DNA of 64,000 nucleotides from Methylobacterium sp. Leaf117 (GTDB lineage Bacteria > Pseudomonadota > Alphaproteobacteria > Rhizobiales > Beijerinckiaceae). Positions 8,632 to 15,905 of this stretch are shown piece by piece (positions within the stretch are counted from its first letter, which is position 1; every line of letters starts with the position of its first letter). The notes below the pieces were generated by a model, which searched no databases, was not told the DNA's origin, and worked only from the letters and a program-made list of their open reading frames with translations. Position numbers and translations under genes: made by a program. Location of the stretch: NCBI RefSeq assembly GCF_001422985.1, contig NZ_LMNL01000012.1, positions 3,096 through 67,095 on the forward strand. Direction: 5' to 3'.

Positions 8632-9473
8632 ATGCTCGATGGCGCCATCCCCGACTTGACCGCGCTGGCCGGCACCGACGTCGCCATCGAGCAGGCCCCC
8701 TCGCAAAGGGGGAGGCCTGGTTCGAGTGCCAGATCGCTGGCCTGCAATTCCATTCGTACGACGTCATCGACGATCTGACCGGCGCCCGCCTCCGCCCCGA
8801 GGCTGGCGACCGGCTCCACCTCGTCCGGGAGCCTACCAACGCCTACGACAAGAACGCCGTCGAGGTCTGGTGGAAGAACAGCCACCGGCTCGGCCACCTG
8901 CCGCGCCTGGTCGCCGCCGAGATCGCGCCCCTGATCGACGCCGGGGCACCGGCCCGGGCGTACGCCGTCTCCGGTGGGACCGGTCGGGCGTGGAGCGTCC
9001 GCGCCCTCGTCATCGGGGCCGCCGCGGCCCCCTTCCACCAGAAGCATCTCGAACGCCTTCGGTCCCAGCAGCAGGAATCCCCGATGCCCGTCAATGCACC
9101 CTCGTTCGTCGACGGGCTCGTGGCCCTGGACGCTTCCCAGACGCGCAAGCGCCTCGCCGCGGCGCTGGCCGAGGCGCGCCTCCACGCTCAGTGGACCGCG
9201 GGCCCGAGCGGCGACGGCATCGCCGAGGCCATCCGGCACGTCGATTCGGTCCTGCTCGAAAGCGCACGATGGGCGATCAGGCGCCTCGACGATGCCCTGC
9301 TCGCGTCCCGCTCCGCACCTGCTCGGCAGGAGACGCTGGCGGAGGCCCACGCCGCCGTCGTGGCCGCCCTCGACCGCGACGACGACCCGATCACGCCCGT
9401 CAGGCCGAGCAGGTCCGGATTCGTCTCGGGCGCGTTCGGCCGGCGCAGCGAGGCCCCGTCGCCGGGCTGCTGA
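8632..9473 (+). pseudogene. HIRAN-domain protein with a -1 frameshift at a C run
   Basis: GAGGAG at 8621-8626 and ATG 8632 give a convincing start (MLDGAIPDLTALAGTDVAIE) 10 bp after parB. Within 23 codons that frame becomes nonsense and stops at 8778. A second frame, open from the same area and ending at 9473, then encodes EAWFECQIAGLQFHSYDVID, followed by REPTNAYDKNAVEVWW and RLGHLP, the hallmarks of a HIRAN domain (DNA-end or stalled-fork binding module). The frames join if the C5 run at 8696-8700 is restored to C6. The full product would be about 280 residues, with a helical C-terminus. Real lesion, sequencing error and recoding are all possible. Confidence 0.75.
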
Positions 9474-9547
9474 AGTTCCGACGTCGCGCGCCCGGCGACA
9501 GGGGCGTTCAAGACCTCACCCATCATCGCCATGACACGGAGGAAGGC

Positions 9548-10144
9548 ATGACCGACCCGTTGATCCTCACCGTCGAAGCTTTGCTCGCGGCCCACGCCGG
9601 AGGGGGCCGCCGCTTGATGCTGACGCACGCCATCGTCGACCGGGGGACGGGCCTGATCGTTTCACGGCACCGGTCCTTGATCCTCGCCAAGAAGGCGTGG
9701 CGCGGACGCGGGACCGTCCGTCAGGGCGGCCGCATCGTCCTGACGGCGTGGGCGGCCAAGCACATGGTCGTGCCCCTCTCCAGCGCCAACGCAGCCCTTG
9801 CCCGGAGAAAAGCGGCGCCGGCTACGCGGGTGACCGTCCTTTCGCATCCCCACGTGCACAGGGCATTCGCGGTCGTGGCCGAGGACGCCGGGGAATCCCC
9901 GTCCTTCGAGTACGTGGTCCCCCGTGAGTTCGAGCACCGCCTCGGGCAGGCCGAGGTTGCCCTAGGCGAGCTCGACGAGGACGGATTCGAGACGCTCTGC
10001 CTCGGATCGCCGAGCGCCGTCCGGGCCCTGATCGGGGCCGATCCGGGACGTCGGGCCGCGGCGGATCTCCTCGCCGGCTTCTTCTCGGACTGGCACCCAC
10101 GGACCCATGCCGGCGTTGCCCCATCGCCGAGGCCGTCCGCCTGA
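9548..10144 (+). CDS. Hypothetical protein of the ParB/HIRAN operon
   Basis: 198 residues. ATG 9548 has GGAGGAAGG just upstream, so the longer frame beginning at 8726 is a shadow. It is basic and soluble, with a middle segment rich in Arg and Lys (SLILAKKAWRGRGTVRQGGR), perhaps for nucleic acid contact, and a more acidic C-terminus. No domain recognised. It is third in the run parB, HIRAN gene, this gene, and the gene at 10160; the 74-bp gap upstream shows no terminator. Confidence 0.6.
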   Translation: MTDPLILTVEALLAAHAGGGRRLMLTHAIVDRGTGLIVSRHRSLILAKKAWRGRGTVRQGGRIVLTAWAAKHMVVPLSSANAALARRKAAPATRVTVLSHPHVHRAFAVVAEDAGESPSFEYVVPREFEHRLGQAEVALGELDEDGFETLCLGSPSAVRALIGADPGRRAAADLLAGFFSDWHPRTHAGVAPSPRPSA

Positions 10145-10159
10145 CCATCCCGAGATCCC

Positions 10160-10375
10160 ATGTCTCCGTTCTCCCAGCGTCGCCTGCCTCCCGCCGTCGT
10201 CGGTGTCTGCCGCGCCCTCGATGGCGTCCTGACGCTGCCCGAGGCCGGCCCGGCTCCGGACGGCGATCTCTCCCTCGCGGAGGTCTTGGCCGGGCACGCG
10301 CGAATGCTGGCCGCGTCGGTGGAGGAGGCCGCGCCGGGAACGATGGCTGCTATCTTAGGCCGGATGGAGTCATAA
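10160..10375 (+). CDS. Small hypothetical protein
   Basis: 71 residues starting 15 bp after the preceding stop. Helical composition (SLAEVLAGHARMLAASVEEA), no membrane segment, no motif recognised. Only a weak ribosome binding site is visible (CGAGAT at 10151-10156). Close spacing to the upstream gene supports it as the last member of the operon; an AT-rich stretch with GTTAAC repeats follows. Confidence 0.5.
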   Translation: MSPFSQRRLPPAVVGVCRALDGVLTLPEAGPAPDGDLSLAEVLAGHARMLAASVEEAAPGTMAAILGRMES

Positions 10376-10551
10376 CAAGTTAACGTTTGATTAACCGTGT
10401 TCTCTAGATCCGCTTCACCTGATGAATTTCCTCGCGTAGATTGGCCGGGCCGAGGGTTGTTAACCGTAGACCAATGTACGACTCCACCTCGAAGCATGTA
10501 TGTGCTCTTATCCTGCCAGCGAGGGCGTTCCTCAGCAGGAGTTCGCACGAC

Positions 10552-11091
10552 ATGATGTACGTCACCCCGTTAGATCTCGCGAACATCATGATCACCAAGT
10601 CCCAGGAGAATTTCTCTTACCTGCAGAGCTTTGCAGCCGAGAGGCAGGGCTCCGAGATGGCCAAGATCATCGACGAGAACGATGTGGTCTTTGTTGGATA
10701 CTACGACGAGGAGATGCCCGGCAGGGTTGGACTTGTCTACCTCAAGGGGAGTAGCGAGGACCTGAATATTCGGGAGCATGTCGACGAGGCTCTCACCCGG
10801 AAGTATCGGCTCGCTAACTGGACCGAGGTCGAGCGCGATGCCTTCGAGGATTATCTCAGCCGGACGACTTGTTTAGACTCACAGCACAAAGCAGCGGCCA
10901 GGGCTTTCATTGAAATCTATAACTGGCGCCAGGCCGAGATCGGGTCCATGGGAAAGGTGAGCCCCCATATAGAGGCTTTTTGGGATCGCCTGACCCCGCA
11001 TGGGTCCCGCCACAACCTTCCGGGAGTCCCGGGTACTTTTGCTCGGGATTGGGAGACATTCAAGGAAACCACGGTGGTGGTACGGGATTAG
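10552..11091 (+). CDS. Hypothetical protein with lower GC than neighbours
   Basis: 179 residues from ATG 10552, chosen because AGGAG lies at 10537-10541. Upstream in-frame starts at 10441 (TTG) and 10474 (ATG) lack such a site. Mixed alpha/beta composition with many acidic residues (DENDVVFVGYYDEEMPGRVG). The C-terminus is rich in aromatic residues (HIEAFWDRLTPHGSRHNLPG). No family recognised. Codon use is less GC-rich than in the flanking island genes and it has its own AT-rich upstream region (10376-10551), suggesting a separately acquired cargo gene. A strong terminator follows. Confidence 0.6.
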   Translation: MMYVTPLDLANIMITKSQENFSYLQSFAAERQGSEMAKIIDENDVVFVGYYDEEMPGRVGLVYLKGSSEDLNIREHVDEALTRKYRLANWTEVERDAFEDYLSRTTCLDSQHKAAARAFIEIYNWRQAEIGSMGKVSPHIEAFWDRLTPHGSRHNLPGVPGTFARDWETFKETTVVVRD

Positions 11092-11140
11092 TTCAACGGG
11101 ATCGTCCGGCCCCCCTAGGCATCGACCCCATACCTCGGAT

Positions 11141-11171
11141 GACGGCCCCGGTAGATTCGGGGCCGTCCTCG
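11141..11171. terminator. Rho-independent terminator
   Basis: Perfect arms GACGGCCCC (11141-11149) and GGGGCCGTC (11159-11167) with a nine-base loop, followed by CTCGTTT. It lies between the gene ending at 11091 (+) and the gene ending at 11174 (-), where both need termination. Confidence 0.75.
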
Positions 11172-11173
11172 TT

Positions 11174-11446
11174 TCAGCCCTCCCACACGACGGGATTCGT
11201 CGTGGCGCCGTCCGGGCAGTCCTCTGCCCGGGCCGGCCGGAATTCCCGCCTACCGCAGCCCATGCAGACGTACTTCTCGACGCTGGGGCCCTCTGGGGAC
11301 CAGCCCCGGCGATCCTCGGCCGACAGGGTCGCTAGGTACGCCCGCATGCGGGCGACCTCGTTTTCCGCCTCGGCCCGCGTCACCGCGTATGACACCCACC
11401 CGCATGCCAGGCGAGGTGACCTCGCCGGGGCCGATCTCCCGCTCAC
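11174..11446 (-). CDS. Small putative zinc-ribbon protein
   Basis: 90 residues. Its ATG (11444-11446) overlaps the stop of the metallophosphoesterase gene by four bases (ATGA), which supports real translation. The C-terminal half carries CMGCGRREF and, further on, DCPDGATTN, so three cysteines plus a possible His/Asp ligand; a complete four-Cys ribbon is not seen. The middle (NEVARMRAYLATLSAEDRRG) is helical. Such small Cys proteins are common in phage genomes. Function unknown. Confidence 0.6.
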   Translation of the reverse strand: MSGRSAPARSPRLACGWVSYAVTRAEAENEVARMRAYLATLSAEDRRGWSPEGPSVEKYVCMGCGRREFRPARAEDCPDGATTNPVVWEG

Positions 11447-12003
11447 GCCTCGCCATCCTCATCCTCCTGCGGCTCGCCCAGCAGGCGCTCTTCGGGAATC
11501 GCGGGCGTGGCTGCGAGGCGCTCCATGATCTGCCCCAGGCTGATCGGCGCGTACGACCAGCGGTCGACACCGACGTCGCAGGACTGGGAGGTGTCCGGGA
11601 GGCGTCCGTGAGTATGCCCAAATAGCTGAAGGCTCCCGCGGAACGCACCGGCCCAGGCGCGCATCGGGTAGTGAAAAAGCACAACCCGGGTCCCCTCGAC
11701 CTTGGGTGTCGCCAGGTCCTGCCGGGAGTACCATGGCAGGTCGAGGACCCGCTTCTTGTCGTGGTTGCCCCGGATGAGGTGCTTGCGACCGCGCAGGCGC
11801 CGAAAGATCGCCTGGCATCGCTCCGGGGTGGCGCCCATCGCGAAATCGCCGAGGTGGTAGACCTCGTCGCGGGGGCCGACGACGGCGTTCCAGGCCGCGA
11901 TCAGGGCCTCGTCGTGCTCCTCGATGGAGGCGAAGGGGCGCGCGGACATCGCGAGGACGCCCTTGTGGCCGAAATGGGTGTCGGCGGTGAAAAAGGTATG
12001 CAT
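11443..12003 (-). CDS. Calcineurin-like metallophosphoesterase, phage type
   Basis: 186 residues from ATG 12003, with GGAGG about 10 bases upstream; the longer frame to 12168 is not conserved in style. All metal-binding motifs of the family are present in order: DTHFGH (residues 8-13), GDFA, GNHD, FHYP and GHTHG. It is therefore a likely active two-metal phosphohydrolase. The compact form starting TADTHFGH is typical of phage and bacterial stand-alone enzymes that hydrolyse phosphodiesters or phosphomonoesters; the substrate cannot be read from sequence. It heads a two-gene leftward unit, divergent from the gene at 12428, with a 424-bp control region between. Confidence 0.85.
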   Translation of the reverse strand: MHTFFTADTHFGHKGVLAMSARPFASIEEHDEALIAAWNAVVGPRDEVYHLGDFAMGATPERCQAIFRRLRGRKHLIRGNHDKKRVLDLPWYSRQDLATPKVEGTRVVLFHYPMRAWAGAFRGSLQLFGHTHGRLPDTSQSCDVGVDRWSYAPISLGQIMERLAATPAIPEERLLGEPQEDEDGEA

Positions 12004-12203
12004 CGGGGCAGCCTCCGTGAGGGGGCTGCCGCACGCGGTCACGCCCCGAGAATGGGTCTCGTCGTCGGGCGGGGCGTGCGTATTCGTTTCACGGGATGCC
12101 TCGTGGGCCGTGGGGAATCGACGGGATCGCAGCTCACGAATCCCGGGGCAAGCGGGGCTTCGCGACACGGTTACGGATTCCCTGGGCGGATAGGGAAGCC
12201 GCT

Positions 12204-12219
12204 ATACCCAGGTAGGTAT
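12204..12219. promoter_or_regulatory. Inverted repeat in the divergent control region
   Basis: ATACC and GGTAT arms flank a six-base spacer (12204-12219); a related element, GTAGGTATAC, sits at 12241-12250. They lie about 200 bp upstream of the metallophosphoesterase start. Possible regulator site; nothing in the window identifies the binder. Confidence 0.35.
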
Positions 12220-12351
12220 CGGAACCGCGATTATGCCGAAGTAGGTATACGCCGCCCGTTAATCATGCCGGTCCAGTCGAACCAAGGCCTTAGCGCCCGC
12301 GGGACCTCGGGCCGTTAACGGACTGAGGCGTCTGAGGGCCGTCGAAAGGCC

Positions 12352-12387
12352 TTGAATGCCGCCTCTTGTCCCTATACGATAGGGACA
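12352..12387 (+). promoter_or_regulatory. Predicted promoter overlapped by a 21-bp perfect palindrome
   Basis: A 21-bp palindrome at 12367-12387 has nine-base arms TGTCCCTAT and ATAGGGACA around ACG. TTGAAT (12352-12357) and TACGAT (12375-12380) fit -35 and -10 boxes with a 17-bp spacer, placing the -10 inside the palindrome. That geometry suggests repression of the downstream gene at 12428. An alternative is a centromere-like site for the island's ParB protein. Confidence 0.6.
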
Positions 12388-12427
12388 TTGGACGAGGGCG
12401 ATGCCCAGTTCCGTTAGGGAGACCCCG

Positions 12428-13294
12428 ATGAACAGCACCAAGATCAGCAACGCCGACCGTGCCGGCGTCATCCGCGAGTCCTGGAACCGGGCCTACCTGG
12501 CGGCTGTCCTCGCCGTAGAGCCCGTCCGCCAGCACATCAGCGCCGCGATGCGCAGCGCCTGGATTGACTTCCGACAGGCTCGTGCCGAGGGGATGGTCCT
12601 GGAGAGGATGACGCAGACGTTCGAGGATCAGCACGCCCGCGCCGGCCGTGCCGAGGCCCGCGCCTACCTGAAGGGCCTGCTCGCCGCGAAGGCCGAGGCG
12701 GCGCCGGTTCAGGTCGAGGTGGCCGAGGTCGACGCCGTTCCCGAGCTTGTCGATGAGGCCCCCGAGGAGGCCCAGCTTTCCCTTCTCAAATGGATCGTCG
12801 CCGACGCCATCAGGGCCGGCGAGCCCGGGCTCTACACCGTCGATCAGGTCGAGCCCGTGGCTCCCGCGATGGTGGTGGCGCCGGCGAGGCCTGCGCCGGT
12901 CGAGTCGAAGCCGGTCCAGCTTTCGATCCTCGACCTGATCGACGCCGACGTACTCCAGGCCACCGGAATCCCCGAGGCCGTAGTTCCCGATCAGGACGAC
13001 GAGGATGCCCTGGATGCGGTAGTGATCGAAGAGGTCGTCGACCCGCGCCAGGAACTGCTCGACCGGATTGCCCGCAACGACGCGGCGATGGATCGCCTGA
13101 GCGAGAGCATCAAGCAGGACATCGCGCTCTACGGCAGCGACGCGAGTCATATTGAGTGGATGTACGACAGCCTCGACGGCCTGCACGCCCACGGCATTAA
13201 CCTGCGCGACGACCTGAATGAGCTCGGGCACCAGCCCGTGCCGATGGTGCCTCAGGCCGCCCCGCCGGCTTCCTTCCTCCACCATATCAGGTAG
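12428..13294 (+). CDS. Acidic helical hypothetical protein
   Basis: 288 residues from ATG 12428, with GGGAGA at 12418-12423. The N-terminal 80 residues are helical (RQHISAAMRSAWIDFRQARA). The middle is a Val/Glu/Pro-rich low-complexity linker (about 90-185, for example VEVAEVDAVPELVDEAPEEA). The C-terminus is again helical (DAAMDRLSESIKQDIALYGS). No enzyme motif or membrane segment. It is directly downstream of the palindrome-controlled promoter and six bases upstream of the gene at 13301, so likely an operon leader. Family unknown. Confidence 0.65.
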   Translation: MNSTKISNADRAGVIRESWNRAYLAAVLAVEPVRQHISAAMRSAWIDFRQARAEGMVLERMTQTFEDQHARAGRAEARAYLKGLLAAKAEAAPVQVEVAEVDAVPELVDEAPEEAQLSLLKWIVADAIRAGEPGLYTVDQVEPVAPAMVVAPARPAPVESKPVQLSILDLIDADVLQATGIPEAVVPDQDDEDALDAVVIEEVVDPRQELLDRIARNDAAMDRLSESIKQDIALYGSDASHIEWMYDSLDGLHAHGINLRDDLNELGHQPVPMVPQAAPPASFLHHIR

Positions 13295-13300
13295 CCCGTC

Positions 13301-13615
13301 ATGGATCTCGCAACTCTCGTCGACCTCGCGCGGACGATCTATGGCGAAGACTGGCAGAGGCCTCTCGCCCGGGCTCTGGGGCCGCTGCATCCCGACGGTG
13401 CGCGCGAGGCAATCGACGACCGCCTCGTCAGACGGTGGGCCGCGGGCGAACGGCCGATTCCCGAATGGGTCGGGCCTGCGCTGGTTCATATCCTTGAGAG
13501 GCAGGCCTTCCTCTACGTCAAGCGGGCGTCCCTGCTCCGGGAACGGGCCGGCGAGCTTCGCATCGAGCTACGCCCGGTCCCGGATGAGGCGCCCGAGCCG
13601 GACATGCGGCCCTAG
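13301..13615 (+). CDS. Small HTH-like protein
   Basis: 104 residues, starting six bases after the previous stop. Residues about 14-62 (YGEDWQRPLARALG, later VRRWAAGERPIPEWV) follow the pattern of a small helix-turn-helix: helix, ALG turn, then an arginine-rich recognition helix ending in the GERPIP wing often seen in phage-associated regulators. Inference only: it could be the repressor for the palindrome upstream of its operon. It is soluble and probably DNA binding. Confidence 0.55.
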   Translation: MDLATLVDLARTIYGEDWQRPLARALGPLHPDGAREAIDDRLVRRWAAGERPIPEWVGPALVHILERQAFLYVKRASLLRERAGELRIELRPVPDEAPEPDMRP

Positions 13616-13659
13616 CGATCCGGCCGTCACCGTCCGTGGATGCCGTTGAACATAAGGAG

Positions 13660-13674
13660 CCCTGGATTTTCGGG
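13660..13674 (+). repeat. Copy 1 of a 15-bp repeat flanking the integrase
   Basis: CCCTGGATTTTCGGG, matching CCCTGTATTTTCGGG at 15630-15644 with one difference. The copies lie on either side of the integrase gene, in the same orientation. They could be arm-type recombinase sites. Confidence 0.5.
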
Positions 13675-13680
13675 TTCATG

Positions 13681-13729
13681 TTATGTCCCGCACATACGGG
13701 GGCCGCCGTCGTTATATCTTGCACATAAG
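13681..13729. promoter_or_regulatory. Pair of TTAT-N6-GCACATA elements
   Basis: TTATGTCCCGCACATACG (13681-13698) and TTATATCTTGCACATAAG (13712-13729) match at 13 of 18 positions and are 31 bp apart, about three helical turns. Each is a partial inverted repeat (TATGT/ACATA in the first). They lie 75-125 bp upstream of the small gene at 13805 and may be its operators. Confidence 0.45.
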
Positions 13730-13804
13730 CCTCATCGAGCCGTCGTCAGACCCGTTGATGCCGCCCACCGCGTTCCCTATCTGTTCTCAAGGACGGAGGG
13801 GCAA

Positions 13805-14020
13805 ATGCTCGGATACGACGACATCACAGCCGCAGCCGCCGGCGAGGAACGGGACGCCCTGATGCGCGCCTTTGCCGAGGACGTGGCGGAGGCCTCCGGG
13901 CGGGGGCGCAGAGGTCGTGGATTCGTCCCGGCCGAGCGCCCGGCCGACGTGGCGCGAGCCCTCGGCCGGGACCGTCGAGTCAGGCAACCGCGGGCTTCCG
14001 CTTGGTCGAAGGCTTCCTGA
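13805..14020 (+). CDS. Small hypothetical protein, possible recombination accessory gene
   Basis: 71 residues from ATG 13805 with GGAGG just upstream. The N-terminus is acidic and helical (YDDITAAAAGEERDALMRAF); the C-terminus is strongly basic with many Arg. Its 3' end overlaps the 3' end of the convergent integrase by 41 bp. Size, basic tail, repeat-rich upstream region and position next to int would fit an excisionase-like or control protein, but no family is recognised. Confidence 0.5.
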   Translation: MLGYDDITAAAAGEERDALMRAFAEDVAEASGRGRRGRGFVPAERPADVARALGRDRRVRQPRASAWSKAS

Positions 14021-15542
14021 TCGTGCGCGGCCGGGGAGGGGGCATGGGCACGCGGGCGACGGCCTCGCGCTCGCGCTCGTACGCCTCCAGGATCGCATCG
14101 CACCACAAGGCTAGTCCCTCGGCCTTGAGCTCGATTCGCTGGGCCCGGTCATAGTGAAGGCGTGTCACCGGGGCCGTCCGCTCCCTCTCCTCCGCCTTGC
14201 CGTCCACATGGTCCAGGATGGCGGCCGCGGCCCCGCCAAGCCGGCGCTCGCCGAGGAACGTCGCGAGCCCCCTGCGGACGTCATGCGGGGTCCAGCGTCG
14301 GATCTCGTAGCGGGCGAGCAGGTCCACGTGGCCCGGGTTCGGCTTGCCCTCACGGAGTCCCTGCAGGCGGCTCAGGAGTTGGTTGATCGCCAGGTAGGAG
14401 ACGTGGCCCTTGCCGCGGCGAGACGGGAACATCCATGGCCTCGGGGCCTCGCGGGCCCAGGCGTCCTCCTGGCGGTAGCGCTCGATGACGGCCCACGCCG
14501 CCGGCGGGATCGGCAGGCCATGCGGCATGTCGCTCTTCATGACCGCGCCCGGCCAGCCGATGACTGTCCACCCGGGAAGCTCATTGGAGAACTGCGGGAC
14601 GCACGAGCTCACCCGGGTCGTGACGAGCGCGCCGGTCCTCTGCCCGCTCAACACGAGGGCCCACAACGCCCCGAGCAACCCGGCGCCGGTGGAGTGCTCG
14701 GTCTGCCCAAGGGACCGGTGACGCTCGGCGACCGCTAGCGTCCGGGCGAGTTCCTCGACGGTCGGGACGTGGTCCCGGGTCCCGGAGGCGTAGTCGACGG
14801 TGAGGCGGTCCCACCAGGGCACCTCCATCCGAACGAGTCTGCATCGAAGGGCCTGTTCCTTCCAGCCCCAGGTCATCGCGTCGCGGAACTGGCCGATTAC
14901 CCGCTTGGCGGCGGACCGCTTCGTGTCGCCATCCTCAAGGAGACGTTGGCGAACGCCCAGCATCATTTCGAGGTCCAAGCCGGCGACGGTGACCATCGAC
15001 AAGCTGGCGAGTTCCGGGTGGCGCAAGTATCCCGCGTAGCTCGCGCGCCAGCGCCCCTCCTTCAACTTTGGGAGCTTCCAGGTGAGGTAGGCGTCGATCA
15101 GGTCGCCGACTACCCAGGGCCCGTCCCGCCGGCGCGCATCTGCGGTCTGCGTCTCGGGCTCCTCCTCGGGCCACGCGGCGTCCAGGGCCGCCTTCTCGCT
15201 GCCGGTTTGGCGCAGGGCTTCCTCGAAGATGCGGGTTTCCAGCTTGGGCTGGTGCAGGCCCGGCACGGCGAGGCGGATTCGTTCGGCCTGGTCCCGGGCC
15301 TGCGCCAGTGTGATCACCGCGCTGTCGCCGATGCGCACCGTCCCGGCCTTGGACTTCCTCATCCAGGTCGCGGAGTTCCGGGTCACCCGCAGGACGAGGC
15401 CGGCGCAATCGTCGTCGACGAGGTCGAGGCCGCGGCCGGGGACCTCGCCCTTCCGGATCATCGCTCTGGCCTTGTTCACGTGACCCTGCGTCAGCGAGAT
15501 CCTCTGGCGCGCGTACGATCCGCGTCCCCCTTCGACGGCCAT
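13980..15542 (-). CDS. int: Tyrosine recombinase / phage-type integrase
   Basis: 520 residues. It catalyses site-specific insertion and excision through a 3'-phosphotyrosine intermediate. An N-terminal arm-binding-like region (about 10-130) is followed by a core-binding region and the catalytic domain. Catalytic residues are visible: Arg in LSGQRTGAL, the H-x-x-R box in TPHDVRRGLATF, a later HVDG in the usual box position, and the nucleophile Tyr in RLHYDRAQ. A basic Pro-rich tail ends the protein (PRPRTIRKPSTKRKP). The start lies about 150 bp from a tRNA-Gly 3' fragment, the usual position of int beside its attachment site. It probably mobilises the island to its left. Confidence 0.92.
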   Translation of the reverse strand: MAVEGGRGSYARQRISLTQGHVNKARAMIRKGEVPGRGLDLVDDDCAGLVLRVTRNSATWMRKSKAGTVRIGDSAVITLAQARDQAERIRLAVPGLHQPKLETRIFEEALRQTGSEKAALDAAWPEEEPETQTADARRRDGPWVVGDLIDAYLTWKLPKLKEGRWRASYAGYLRHPELASLSMVTVAGLDLEMMLGVRQRLLEDGDTKRSAAKRVIGQFRDAMTWGWKEQALRCRLVRMEVPWWDRLTVDYASGTRDHVPTVEELARTLAVAERHRSLGQTEHSTGAGLLGALWALVLSGQRTGALVTTRVSSCVPQFSNELPGWTVIGWPGAVMKSDMPHGLPIPPAAWAVIERYRQEDAWAREAPRPWMFPSRRGKGHVSYLAINQLLSRLQGLREGKPNPGHVDLLARYEIRRWTPHDVRRGLATFLGERRLGGAAAAILDHVDGKAEERERTAPVTRLHYDRAQRIELKAEGLALWCDAILEAYEREREAVARVPMPPPRPRTIRKPSTKRKPAVA

Positions 15543-15629
15543 TCAGTCCCTCCCGATGGATACCACCGGGATACCACCCGACCCTGGGCGCACCCGCAAC
15601 CCCGGCGTTAACCCTTGGAGGTGGATTTC

Positions 15630-15644
15630 CCCTGTATTTTCGGG
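15630..15644 (+). repeat. Copy 2 of the 15-bp repeat flanking the integrase
   Basis: CCCTGTATTTTCGGG, one mismatch to 13660-13674. It lies between the integrase start and the tRNA-Gly fragment, the place where integrase arm sites are expected. TTTCGG (15637-15642) also pairs with CCGAAA at 15654-15659. Confidence 0.5.
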
Positions 15645-15697
15645 CGGTTGGTTACCGAAACCCTGGGCGGATGGGATGCCGCGAGGTTGGATATTTG

Positions 15698-15743
15698 GCC
15701 TTCCAAGCTGAATACCCGGGTTCGATTCCCGGTACCCGCTCCA
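15698..15743 (+). other. 3' fragment of tRNA-Gly(UCC), putative attR
   Basis: The segment runs from the anticodon arm to CCA: anticodon loop CTTCCAA (TCC anticodon at 15702-15704), T arm with GGGTTCGATTCCC (15718-15730), then ACCCGCT and CCA ending at 15743. The 5' half expected of a tRNA-Gly is not present: the D-arm region does not fold, although 15667-15673 could partly pair with the acceptor 3' strand. A 3' tRNA fragment beside an integrase is the classic product of insertion into a tRNA gene. Its + orientation implies the element lies to its left and the intact tRNA beyond the left window edge. Confidence 0.75.
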
Positions 15744-15905
15744 CATCCCCTTGTTCCCGACGAAACCGTGATGAACCAAACCGGGCGACCAGGTTTGCGC
15801 ATGATTGCCTGCGCCCCACGCCGGACAGCATCCTGCACGCGTGGTCGCGGGTTGCCCCGACCATAGCCGGGATCGGGAGAACCCGGCTTAACGCGTCCCT
15901 CGCGG

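Noticed and set aside
7482..9350. 622-codon frame on the minus strand
   Set aside because: Arg/Gly-rich shadow of the ParB-like and HIRAN genes; those have motifs and ribosome binding sites.
11389..11625. Plus-strand small protein opposite the metallophosphoesterase
   Set aside because: Lies wholly antisense to a gene with intact catalytic motifs and has no binding site.
15667..15743. Complete tRNA-Gly gene
   Set aside because: The 3' half is perfect and 15667-15673 can partly pair with the acceptor 3' strand, but the D arm does not form and the 5' acceptor has a mismatch. Position beside an integrase favours a 3' fragment.
2736..15743. Complete prophage
   Set aside because: No terminase, portal, capsid, protease, tape-measure or lysis gene is recognisable, so only a prophage-like or plasmid-like island is claimed.
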